A stretch of DNA of 64,000 nucleotides. Source: Pseudogracilibacillus sp. (GTDB taxonomy: Bacteria > Bacillota > Bacilli > Bacillales > Amphibacillaceae). Below the pieces are notes generated by a model, which searched no databases, was not told the DNA's origin, and was given only the letters and a program-made list of their open reading frames with translations. Both the position numbers and the translations under genes were made by a program. Each line of letters opens with the position of its first letter. The stretch's first letter is position 1. Of this stretch, positions 56,050-64,000 are shown piece by piece. The DNA lies in the NCBI GenBank assembly GCA_026169815.1, contig JAPFDT010000002.1, positions 1 to 64,000 of the forward strand, given 5' to 3'.

Positions 56050-57093
56050 TTATAGATCTTCAAGAAAATTAACCATAATCTTTGTAAATTTCTTTGGTTT
56101 ATCGTAATGGATATCATGACCAGGAGTGTTAATCTTAATTTTTATACCTTGTTCTAATAAATTGACTACTCGATTAGCATCATCATCTGATAATGCTGCT
56201 ACTAATAAATCACCATCATAAGAAGTGTTTGCCTTCAAGAACACTGTAGGACTTTTTATTTTTGACAATATTTCTGCCTGATTGTAATCTTCAAACCATG
56301 AATTATCATAAAATGCTTCTCCAAATTTCCGGTCAAATGGATAGGTTTCAGCTTCAAACATTCGATTAATTTTAGGCGGTAAATACACTAAATGTACCGG
56401 TTCATCTGGATATTTCTCATGATATGCGATGGCGTCTTTCGAAAATTTCCTCCAAAGAAAATCTCCAAACATTTTTCTCCAATAACTATTTTTCAAGGAA
56501 TACGTGAAGTAATCTTTTACTTCATCTTGATTTTTAAAGTTTTCATACATTTGGAACCCATATACCCATACATATGTATTTTCTCGTCTGTCTAGTTCTG
56601 TTGAAAAAAATGGTGAATCTTCAATTACGGTGCCTAGTACGATTTCCGGATAATGCGCCGCCATCCACGCTACAATCATTCCGCCAGATGAATGACCAGA
56701 TAAAACCGTTTTTTTACCAATCTCTACTTCAATAAATTCAGCAAAATCTTTCGCCATTGCTTTAGCTGTATACTTTTTGTTGTTCCAGTCCGATTTTCCA
56801 TGCCCATGACAATCTACAGCATAGACATGAAAATGCTTGGATAATTCAGGCAAAACTTTTGAATAATCTTCCCAAGTCATACCCTGACCATGAATTAAAA
56901 GAAGTGGTATTTTACCATTGCTTGGTCCCTCACCATAGTTTAAGACAGTCCCATCCTTTAATTTTATTTTCTTTTCAGTAAACCCTGCTTCGTACATTTT
57001 TTTCAATGGCTTCTTAATATAATTCATATTCGTATAAAAATAAGATCCGATCAAGAACGCTACCAACAGTAATAAAATAACGATAATCATCAT
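56050..57093 (-). CDS. Membrane-anchored alpha/beta hydrolase
   Basis: An enzyme of about 347 residues with an N-terminal hydrophobic anchor (about residues 1-20) and an alpha/beta-hydrolase domain: oxyanion stretch LLIHGQGMTWEDY, nucleophile elbow LSGHSSGG and catalytic His in TPGHDIHYDKP. ATG 57093 lies 10 bases after AAAGG; ATG 57102 is too close to it. The active site probably faces outwards. Substrate is unknown; lipase, esterase or lactonase are possible. Confidence 0.82.
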   Translation of the reverse strand: MMIIVILLLLVAFLIGSYFYTNMNYIKKPLKKMYEAGFTEKKIKLKDGTVLNYGEGPSNGKIPLLLIHGQGMTWEDYSKVLPELSKHFHVYAVDCHGHGKSDWNNKKYTAKAMAKDFAEFIEVEIGKKTVLSGHSSGGMIVAWMAAHYPEIVLGTVIEDSPFFSTELDRRENTYVWVYGFQMYENFKNQDEVKDYFTYSLKNSYWRKMFGDFLWRKFSKDAIAYHEKYPDEPVHLVYLPPKINRMFEAETYPFDRKFGEAFYDNSWFEDYNQAEILSKIKSPTVFLKANTSYDGDLLVAALSDDDANRVVNLLEQGIKIKINTPGHDIHYDKPKKFTKIMVNFLEDL

Positions 57094-57364
57094 TTTGTTC
57101 ATCCTTTATTGTATTAAAAGAAATTCAGGATAAAAATAAATTCCATTTAATGCTCAAATTCAATTAATTTTTTTAATGTTTCTTGAAAATAAAATCACTA
57201 CAACATATCCAATAACTCACCAAAAATGTGGAAAGATGGATGAATAATTGCCTTCAAAATCATGGCTAAGTAATTCTCTCCAAAGACGTTTCAATTTTCT
57301 ACTATGAATAGAAGTAATTTTGGTAGGCCGTACGAGCTACGTTTTTACCCTACTAGACTCTTCC

Positions 57365-57530
57365 TAATACTTTGAAACAATAGCTATGAAAGTGAAGATG
57401 ATCCCTACAAATATTATTGGTTTTTTTGCGCCTTTTAAAAATAGAAAATGTGCCACTTTCTTTTCTACGATTAATTACTTAGACAATTGCCCTTCCCTTT
57501 CTAACTATTAAACCTGTTTTCAGTCACAGC
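57365..57530 (-). pseudogene. Decayed duplicate of the 55083-55397 gene
   Basis: Minus-strand sequence matches the start region and upstream flank of the three-span protein gene: GGCGCAAAAAAACCAAT against GACGCAAAAAGCCAAT, and ATATTTGTAGGG against GTATTTGTAGGG. The start ATG is lost (ATTG) and TAA stops follow at once. The flank CTAACTATTAAACCTG echoes CCAACTATCAGACCTG. The remainder of the gap 57103-57558 holds no gene I can support. Confidence 0.65.
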
Positions 57531-57558
57531 ATTTTTTCAACCGCTACGCTCATTTATG

Positions 57559-58032
57559 TTAGACTACAATTTTCGACTTTCTTAACGTTTGTACTAACTG
57601 CAAGCCATCTGAAGACAAACCCCCATAAGCTCCCATCCATTGAGGATATTTTACAGGAATTATTGTTACTATGAACTGAATTAAATTATACGTTGCAGAC
57701 CATCCAAAGAATTGGCGAAATTCAACCACGTAAAAGGATAAGAATCCAAACAAAAACGCTAATAAAAGTGACATTACCGGTCCACCAGCAAGCGCATACA
57801 TACTTTGACGCTTATCTAAACTTTTATCCCAATAAACAAAACCTATATATGCCCAGCGGATATGAAAACGAAATCTTCCTATTCTAAAATTCTCTTTATT
57901 ATGCTTATTAGCCAAACCTAAAAAAATATGTACATCTGATTTTGAAGTTACGACCGCGCCAATTCCATGTCCTATTTCATGTAAAAGCAAATAAATTGGC
58001 ACAACTATAATAAAAAAGAAAATGAATGACAA
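57559..58032 (-). CDS. M50-like membrane zinc metalloprotease
   Basis: A 157-residue membrane protein with the zinc motif H18-E19-I20-G21-H22 inside the first hydrophobic segment, a second segment with ALAGGPVMSLLLAFLFG, and a late Asp in SSDGLQL that may be the third metal ligand. This is a minimal site-2-protease-like layout. TTG 58032 follows AAAGGGG by 7 bases. Its substrate is unknown. The gap 58033-58387 to the next gene is AT-rich; only a weak stem, AGACACAAAT with ATGTGTCT, lies at 58328-58358. Confidence 0.8.
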   Translation of the reverse strand: MSFIFFFIIVVPIYLLLHEIGHGIGAVVTSKSDVHIFLGLANKHNKENFRIGRFRFHIRWAYIGFVYWDKSLDKRQSMYALAGGPVMSLLLAFLFGFLSFYVVEFRQFFGWSATYNLIQFIVTIIPVKYPQWMGAYGGLSSDGLQLVQTLRKSKIVV

Positions 58033-58387
58033 ATTTACACCCCTTTATAAACGATAATATCTGAATAATCTGACATATATCAATAATAACAGATGTTTCA
58101 CCTAAAACCCTATGTAGTATAATTTACTTCTACTTTGTTTAAATATATTTTTGCTTGAAAAACACTATATTGAAAACCAAATAACTATTATAAGTATTAA
58201 TACTTTAAAAACATTATTCTTTTACACTTATTATATCTTATTCTTGAGGTAACATAAATGAATGATTGATATTATTTAACCTGAGAAATACATATCACTT
58301 TTCATTTCCCTTTTAGAACAACAAATAGACACAAATCTAATTATAGAAATGTGTCTTTTTAAATAGAAAAGTTTTCTCTCACTTTTT

Positions 58388-59809
58388 TTAAGAAATCGAT
58401 TCATTCAAACCTAATAAATAATCAATAGCTTCCTCAACCATTTCCTCTGCTTGTCCAATACAATCTGGGATGCCGACTCCATCAAAGGAACTTCCAGCCA
58501 TAAATACGCCTGGTAATGAATTTGCGACTTCTTCTCTAACTCCACTTATCTTTTCCTTATGCCCTACTGTATATTGTGGCATCTGTTCACACCATCTCGT
58601 TACTTTTGCAAACTCAGGTTCTTTCGTAATGCCCATCGTTTTTTCTAGATCTTGTAATACAATGTCAATTATTGCTTCATCACTTAAGGTGACGACTTCT
58701 TGGTCTGATGGTTTTCCGACGTAAGCTCGAAGCAATATTTTTCCTTCTGGAGTTGTATGTTGCCACTTTTTATGAGTCCACGTACATGCTGTAATTCGGT
58801 ATGGACTATTTCGTGAAACAACAAATCCCGTACCATCTAACTCCCCATCAATTGCCGCAGCATCAAATGCTAATGCAACATTCGCAACAGATTTTACTGG
58901 AATATCGTGTAATGGCGCAAATGCGTTATTAGCGAAAAACACATCTGTCATTACGTGATGCGGTGTTGTCATCATCACGACATCTACATGCATTTGTTCA
59001 CCTTGTTTTAACTGTATCTTATATTGGTCGCCCTTTTGTGTTATCGACGTTACTTGATTATAAACAATATCGACATTACTTTTAATTGCTCCTTGTAAAT
59101 GGATAATAAAAGTTTCTAATCCATCATTAAAAGTGAAAAATTGTCCGGGTGTTTTACCTGTCCGTTGTTTTCGCTCGCCTACTGTCGCTTGTAATCCTTT
59201 AATTAAACTTCCGTACTCTTGTTCTAATTCAAGGAAATTAGGAAAGGTTGCTAATAAACTCATGTCATCTAAATCACTTGAATAAACACCTGCTATAAGT
59301 GGTTCAATCAAATTTTCGACTAGTTCATCACCAAAACGATATCTAAAAAATGATCCTAACGTTTGATCGCCTTCAACATTACTAGCAGGTATAACTAATT
59401 CTTGTTTTATACGTTCTTTTGCTCTGTCTGTTAATAAATCTGTTTCAAAAAAAGTTGCTAAATCGATTGGAATACCCATGAAAGACCCTTTAGGCATGGG
59501 ATGTAATGTATCATTCACTAGTACGTAAGCTTGACCAGTCGTATTACGTACTAGTTTATCTTCTATTCCTAAGTTTTCAGCTAGGCGAACGGCAGGCTGT
59601 TTCCTACCTAAAAAGGAATCAGCCCCTCGTTCAATAATAAAATCATCTTGTTTCATCGTATGAATTTTTCCACCTAAACGGTCACTTGCTTCGATTAAAG
59701 TAACTTTATAAGGTAATTGCTTGTTATTTATCGTTTGTTGAACATAATAAGCGGCTGTCAAACCGGTAATTCCTCCACCTACAATGGCAATCGTTTTTTG
59801 CTGGGTCAT
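58388..59809 (-). CDS. hemY: Coproporphyrinogen III oxidase (HemY/CgoX)
   Basis: A 473-residue flavoprotein of the PPOX group. The N-terminal FAD motif IAIVGGGITGLTAAYYVQ is at residues 7-24, EASDRLGGKI follows near 40-49, and the C-terminal GVFMAGSSFDGVGIPDCIGQ near 430-450. In Gram-positives this enzyme oxidises coproporphyrinogen III to coproporphyrin III in the coproporphyrin-dependent heme route. It starts 2 bases after the hemH stop, so hemE-hemH-hemY form one operon. Confidence 0.95.
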   Translation of the reverse strand: MTQQKTIAIVGGGITGLTAAYYVQQTINNKQLPYKVTLIEASDRLGGKIHTMKQDDFIIERGADSFLGRKQPAVRLAENLGIEDKLVRNTTGQAYVLVNDTLHPMPKGSFMGIPIDLATFFETDLLTDRAKERIKQELVIPASNVEGDQTLGSFFRYRFGDELVENLIEPLIAGVYSSDLDDMSLLATFPNFLELEQEYGSLIKGLQATVGERKQRTGKTPGQFFTFNDGLETFIIHLQGAIKSNVDIVYNQVTSITQKGDQYKIQLKQGEQMHVDVVMMTTPHHVMTDVFFANNAFAPLHDIPVKSVANVALAFDAAAIDGELDGTGFVVSRNSPYRITACTWTHKKWQHTTPEGKILLRAYVGKPSDQEVVTLSDEAIIDIVLQDLEKTMGITKEPEFAKVTRWCEQMPQYTVGHKEKISGVREEVANSLPGVFMAGSSFDGVGIPDCIGQAEEMVEEAIDYLLGLNESIS

Positions 59810-59811
59810 CT

Positions 59812-60753
59812 TTATTTATTCACCATTTCTTTTAATACGACATTAGCTAATGTATCGATAAATAACGGGTGCGTATTAGGCATATCTGGACGATAATAGT
59901 TTGCTCCTACTTCATCACAGACAACTTTACACTCATAATCATTGTCATATAATACTTCTAAATGATCTGATACAAATCCTACAGGTGCATAGACAAACGT
60001 ACGATATCCCTTTTCTTCATATAACTCTCGAGTTAAATCTTGCACATCTGGACCTATCCATGGATCTGGTGTATTTCCTTCACTTTGCCAACCAATTTCA
60101 TAATTCGTTATGCCAGTTACTTCTGAAATAAGTCGCGCTGTTTCGTCTAGTTGTGCTGTATATGGATCTCCTTCTGCTAAAATTTTCTCCGGTAAACTAT
60201 GTGCAGAAACAATTAACACTGCTTTTTCTCTTTCTTCTGCTGACATCGTTTCATAAGTCTCCATTATTTGTTCCGCCCAATATTGAATAAAACCAGGTTC
60301 ATCATACCAATCAACGACAGATTCTAATTGAATACCATATTTCTTTGCCTCTTCTTGTGCACGACCATTGTACGATTTCACACTAAATGACGAATAATGT
60401 GGTGCTAGCACAATGGATGCAGCACGAGCAATTCCATCATTTGCCATTTTTTCCATCGATTCTTCGATAAATGGCGTAATATGTTTTAACCCGATATAAA
60501 CGTGAAATTCATAATTTGTTTGTACTTCATTTAATCTATCTTGCAATGCATATGCTTGACCTACCGTGATTTCCGCTAAGGGAGAAATACCTCCAATTGC
60601 TCGGTATCGTTCTGTTAAATCTTCTAATGCTTCTGGTGACGGCTTTCTCCCGTGGCGAATGTGTGTGTAATACGGTTCAATATCAGATTCTTTGTACGGT
60701 GTGCCATATGCCATCACTAATAGTCCAACTTTTTCTCGTTGCATGTTGTCCAC
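59812..60753 (-). CDS. hemH: Coproporphyrin III ferrochelatase
   Basis: The enzyme (CpfC) inserts iron into coproporphyrin III. The catalytic His is in [14 protein letters not shown] near residue 182, with [18 protein letters not shown] following, and [14 protein letters not shown] containing the conserved Glu near residue 264. The 313-residue length is that of soluble Firmicutes ferrochelatases. GTG 60753 is preceded by AGAGGTG. It is 9 bases after hemE. Confidence 0.96.
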   Translation of the reverse strand: MDNMQREKVGLLVMAYGTPYKESDIEPYYTHIRHGRKPSPEALEDLTERYRAIGGISPLAEITVGQAYALQDRLNEVQTNYEFHVYIGLKHITPFIEESMEKMANDGIARAASIVLAPHYSSFSVKSYNGRAQEEAKKYGIQLESVVDWYDEPGFIQYWAEQIMETYETMSAEEREKAVLIVSAHSLPEKILAEGDPYTAQLDETARLISEVTGITNYEIGWQSEGNTPDPWIGPDVQDLTRELYEEKGYRTFVYAPVGFVSDHLEVLYDNDYECKVVCDEVGANYYRPDMPNTHPLFIDTLANVVLKEMVNK

Positions 60754-60762
60754 CTCTTCTTT

Positions 60763-61806
60763 TTATCGTTTAGAATATGTATGTATCAATTCTGTTAATT
60801 TCTTTAATGTAGCTGGTTTAATGTTTGGTGTGACGCCATGCCCTAAGTTAAAGACATGTTTACCATCTGCCATACCTTCATCTAAAATAGCTTTCGTTCT
60901 TGATTCAATCGTTTCCCATTCAGCTAATAAAATCGTTGGATCTAAATTTCCTTGTAATACTTTAGTTACTCCTAAATCTCTTGCTTCTTTAATGGATGTA
61001 CGCCAATCTAATCCTAAAACATCAACAGGCAAGTCATTCCATTCTACTAATAAATGACGTGCATGAATACCAAACATGATTAACGGAACGCCTTCTGGTC
61101 GTAATGCTGTAAAGATTTTTTCCATAACTGGTTTAACAAATGTTCGATAGTCAGCAGCATTTAAAGCACCAACCCATGAATCAAAAATTTGAATAGCTTG
61201 TACACCCGCTGTTATTTGTGCTTTTGTATAATCAATAATCATATCCGCTAATTTATCCATTAATAAAAACCATGCATCAGGATTACGGTACATAAATGCT
61301 TTTGTTTCACTATATGTTTTCGAAGGTCCGCCTTCAATCATATAACTAGCTAATGTAAATGGAGCGCCACTGAAACCGATAAGTGGAACATTTAACTGAT
61401 CCTCTGTTAAAAGTCGAATTGTATCTAACACATAAGGTACGTCTTGCTCAGGATTTAGTGTGCCTAATTTTTTAATATCGTCTAAAGACGTAAGTGGATT
61501 TTCGATTACTGGACCGATACCCGATTTTATTTCTACATCCACACCCATTGCAGGTAATGGGCTCATAATATCTTTATATAAAATGGCTGCATCATTTCCG
61601 TAATTTTCAACTGGTAGTCTCGTTACATACGCGCATAATTCTGGATTGTGTGTAATTTCAAATAATGTATGATCTTTACGAATTTCTAAATATTCTTTTT
61701 GTGAGCGACCAGCTTGGCGCATATACCATGCAGGTGTGTAATCAGTTGCTTCTCCTTTATACGCTCGAATAATTGTGTCATTAAATACTTTTGTCATTAA
61801 CGTCAC
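60763..61806 (-). CDS. hemE: Uroporphyrinogen decarboxylase
   Basis: The enzyme converts uroporphyrinogen III to coproporphyrinogen III. Signatures are [15 protein letters not shown] near residues 24-38 with the substrate-binding arginines, [17 protein letters not shown] near 145 and FNLGHGVTP near the end. Length 347 is normal. AAAAGGGTGA precedes ATG 61806. It heads the hemEHY operon, 277 bases after hemL, with a repeat element in the gap. Confidence 0.97.
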   Translation of the reverse strand: MTLMTKVFNDTIIRAYKGEATDYTPAWYMRQAGRSQKEYLEIRKDHTLFEITHNPELCAYVTRLPVENYGNDAAILYKDIMSPLPAMGVDVEIKSGIGPVIENPLTSLDDIKKLGTLNPEQDVPYVLDTIRLLTEDQLNVPLIGFSGAPFTLASYMIEGGPSKTYSETKAFMYRNPDAWFLLMDKLADMIIDYTKAQITAGVQAIQIFDSWVGALNAADYRTFVKPVMEKIFTALRPEGVPLIMFGIHARHLLVEWNDLPVDVLGLDWRTSIKEARDLGVTKVLQGNLDPTILLAEWETIESRTKAILDEGMADGKHVFNLGHGVTPNIKPATLKKLTELIHTYSKR

Positions 61807-61855
61807 CCTTTTAATATAATATGTGAAACGTGCTTGTAGTTATTTTAAAACAGAT

Positions 61856-62070
61856 TATGTCCATGTATTTGTATAAACATTAAATGAAGCAATTATACTT
61901 AGCGAAAGAAACCTACGAAGACTCCTGAGGAAACAGAACGAGCTGAAGACCCCACAGCGAACGTTTTTTGTGAGCGAGGAGGCTGAAGCCGTTCCCTCGG
62001 AAAGCGTAGTAGGTTTCTGTAGCGACTGTTTAGCCACTATAAAACTTTTACACAAAAATAAGGACATAAC
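61856..62070 (-). repeat. Family B palindromic element, copy B4, between hemL and hemE
   Basis: Terminal inverted repeats TTATGTCCATGTATTTGT (61856-61873) and the complement of TTATGTCCTTATTTTTGT (62070-62053) match at about 14 of 18 positions. Inside are TAGCGAAAGAAACCTACG and CGTAGTAGGTTTCTGTAGCG as a long stem, then GAAGACTCCTGAGGAAACAG and CCGTTCCCTCGGAAAGC around a loop shared with the 12600 copy. It splits the heme genes into two groups. Confidence 0.7.
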
Positions 62071-62083
62071 CTTTTAATTTTTT

Positions 62084-63364
62084 TTACAACTTTTTAAATA
62101 CATTTTGTACTGCTGAGATTGTTTTTTCGATATCTTCATCAGAATGTGCAGTCGATATAAATAATCCTTCAAATTGTGATGGAGGTAAAAATATACCTTC
62201 TGCAATCATCCCCTGGTAATAAGCTTTAAACATCTCTAAATCTGAAGTTTCTGCTGTCGTAAAATCGACTACTTCTTCTTCCGTAAAGAAAAAGCCAACC
62301 ATCGAACCTGCGCGATTAACGCGTAACGGAATATTATATTGTTCTGCCGCTTCTTCATATCCTTCAATAAGTCGGTCTACTTTTTCATTCATGTCATCAT
62401 ACATGGCTGGCTTTAATGCATTTAATGTTTCAAATCCAGCTGTCATGGCAAGTGGGTTTCCTGACAATGTCCCTGCTTGATAAATCGAACCTGCTGGTGC
62501 GACATTTTCCATAATTTCACGTTTTCCACCATAAGCACCAACTGGTAGTCCGCCTCCAATTACTTTTCCTAAACATGTTAGATCAGGTTTTACATCAAAA
62601 TAACCTTGCGCACAATGATAGCCGACTCTAAAGCCTGTCATGACTTCATCAAAAATTAACAAGGCTTCATATTCAGTCGTAATTTGTCGTAACTGTTGTA
62701 AAAAATCATTTACTGGCGGGACAACTCCCATATTTCCAGATACAGGTTCAACAATAACAGCCGCAATTTGCTCTCCATACTGACTGAAAGCTTCTTTTAC
62801 ACTGTCGACATCATTATATGGAACTGTTATTGTGTTTTTTGCAACACCTGCTGGAACACCTGGACTATCAGGTAAACCTAGCGTTGCTACGCCTGACCCT
62901 GCTTTAATAAGTAATGAATCACCATGTCCATGATAGTTTCCTGAAAACTTTAAAATTAGATCCCTTCCTGTATATCCTCGAGCTAGACGCAGTGCACTCA
63001 TCGTCGCTTCTGTTCCAGAGTTAACCATACGAATCATTTCAATCGACGGAACACGTTCCATAACAAGTTTAGCTACTTTACTTTCTAACTCTGTTGGCGC
63101 TCCGAAGCTTGTTCCTTTTTCAGCAGCTTCTTTTAAAGCTTCTACCACTCTGTCATCAGCATGACCTAAAATGAGTGGTCCCCAACTTAATACATAATCA
63201 ATATATTCGTTTCCATCGATATCAGTAATTTTTGATCCTTTTCCTTTTTCCATAAAAATAGGTGACATCCCAACTGATGAAAACGCACGTACAGGTGAAT
63301 TCACTCCACCTGGCATTAAATCAACCGCTTCTTTGTATGCATCTACAGAATTTGCAAAACTCAT
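62084..63364 (-). CDS. hemL: Glutamate-1-semialdehyde 2,1-aminomutase
   Basis: The PLP enzyme makes 5-aminolevulinate from glutamate 1-semialdehyde. The PLP lysine lies in [17 protein letters not shown] near residue 265, with [11 protein letters not shown] before it, [17 protein letters not shown] near 143 and [13 protein letters not shown]-like opening [13 protein letters not shown] near residue 16. Length 426 is typical. GGAGGAAAATAAGT precedes ATG 63364. It follows hemB after 16 bases, the end of the hemAXCDBL-type order. Confidence 0.97.
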   Translation of the reverse strand: MSFANSVDAYKEAVDLMPGGVNSPVRAFSSVGMSPIFMEKGKGSKITDIDGNEYIDYVLSWGPLILGHADDRVVEALKEAAEKGTSFGAPTELESKVAKLVMERVPSIEMIRMVNSGTEATMSALRLARGYTGRDLILKFSGNYHGHGDSLLIKAGSGVATLGLPDSPGVPAGVAKNTITVPYNDVDSVKEAFSQYGEQIAAVIVEPVSGNMGVVPPVNDFLQQLRQITTEYEALLIFDEVMTGFRVGYHCAQGYFDVKPDLTCLGKVIGGGLPVGAYGGKREIMENVAPAGSIYQAGTLSGNPLAMTAGFETLNALKPAMYDDMNEKVDRLIEGYEEAAEQYNIPLRVNRAGSMVGFFFTEEEVVDFTTAETSDLEMFKAYYQGMIAEGIFLPPSQFEGLFISTAHSDEDIEKTISAVQNVFKKL

Positions 63365-63380
63365 ACTTATTTTCCTCCTC

Positions 63381-64000
63381 TTATTCCTTCAACCACGTTG
63401 CAACATCTTTGGCAAAATATGTTAAAATCAATTGCGCTCCTGCCCGTTTCATTGCAGTTAATTTTTCCATAACTACTGCTTTTTCATCGATCCAATTGTT
63501 CTTGGCTGCTGCTTTAATCATCGAATATTCACCACTTACGTTGTAAGCGACAACTGGTAAGTTAACAGCATTCCTTACATCACGCAAGATATCTAAATAA
63601 GCTAATGCAGGTTTTACGATAATAAAATCTGCTCCTTCAGCTACATCCGTTTCAGCTTCTCTTATTGCTTCGATTCGATTTGACGGATCCATCTGATATG
63701 TCTTTCGATCACCAAATTGTGGTGTGCTATCAGCCGCATCACGAAATGGTCCATAAAAAGCGGATGCATATTTTACCGCATAAGACATAATTGGTATTTC
63801 TTTGTAGCCTGCCTCATCTAGTGCTTTTCGAATCACTTTGACAAAACCATCCATCATATTCGATGGAGCAATAATATCTGCCCCCGCTTCTGCTTGAGAT
63901 AATGCCGTTTGTACAATAAAAGACAGTGATGCGTCATTATCCACTTCTTGCTCACGAATGACACCACAATGACCATGCGATGTATATTCACATAAACACG
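63381..64000 (-). CDS. hemB: Porphobilinogen synthase, 3' part (cut by the window edge)
   Basis: The C-terminal 206 or so residues of delta-aminolevulinate dehydratase. The zinc-ligand segment [12 protein letters not shown] stands at the very edge. The two Schiff-base lysines follow in [18 protein letters not shown] and [12 protein letters not shown]. The gene begins beyond position 64000 on the minus strand. It precedes hemL directly, so hemB-hemL are cotranscribed. Confidence 0.97.
   Translation of the reverse strand, partial: CLCEYTSHGHCGVIREQEVDNDASLSFIVQTALSQAEAGADIIAPSNMMDGFVKVIRKALDEAGYKEIPIMSYAVKYASAFYGPFRDAADSTPQFGDRKTYQMDPSNRIEAIREAETDVAEGADFIIVKPALAYLDILRDVRNAVNLPVVAYNVSGEYSMIKAAAKNNWIDEKAVVMEKLTAMKRAGAQLILTYFAKDVATWLKE

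Noticed and set aside
61855-62067. Open frame of 70 codons between hemL and hemE
   Set aside because: It coincides exactly with the family B element and has no initiation signal.

Overview
The window is a low-GC Firmicutes chromosome segment from a spore-forming member of the Bacillaceae. The evidence is the low-GC codon use, AGGAGG-type ribosome binding sites with several TTG and GTG starts, sporulation genes (lytH, yunB, kapB), and long blocks of gene order known from the Bacillus subtilis leuS/metK/pckA/ytl/men region and the yui/yum/yut/yun region. The genus cannot be fixed from the sequence alone.

Layout. The left edge (1-360) looks like the promoter and leader region of an rRNA operon that runs leftwards out of the window. 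Then come an exported hypothetical protein, leuS, ytqB, ytoA, metK under a SAM riboswitch, a DHH-CBS-nucleotidyltransferase fusion and pckA (0.5-11.7 kb). A repeat-rich gap of 1.1 kb precedes the ytlA-ytlC-ytlD ABC importer. The menaquinone cluster spans 16.6-24.6 kb: menF-menD-menH-menB-menE leftwards, and menA with a MenI-like thioesterase rightwards. menC is absent. The ribU gene with its FMN riboswitch follows, then a two-gene cysteine-rich cassette, a thioredoxin-like protein, pgi, a candidate small RNA, patB, kapB and deoD (25.7-33.4 kb). The next block (33.5-51.5 kb) is the yuiD/C/B, yumC, yutM, yutI, yutG/F/E/D, lytH and yunB-E neighbourhood, with a 2-hydroxyacid dehydrogenase, a SufR-like regulator, an amidase and a MetS/NSS amino acid transporter inserted in it. 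A GntR regulator and ilvD follow. From 54.3 to 58.1 kb lies a small accessory island of short membrane proteins, a lipoprotein, a hydrolase, a zinc metalloprotease and a duplicated gene remnant. The window ends in the heme genes hemB-hemL and hemE-hemH-hemY, all leftward.

How it works together: central and cofactor metabolism (SAM, menaquinone, riboflavin uptake, heme through the coproporphyrin route, Fe-S assembly through yutM and yutI, gluconeogenesis through pckA) dominates, with ordinary riboswitch and terminator control. The most unusual layer is non-coding. At least ten copies or remnants of two families of nested palindromic repeats (about 140-330 bp) occupy the intergenic gaps, one apparently reused as a terminator. 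A candidate C-rich small RNA follows pgi. A hairpin before yunB combines a terminator, a buried ribosome binding site and a sigma-E-like -10 element. I found no CRISPR array, prophage, complete insertion sequence or clearly novel multi-gene system.
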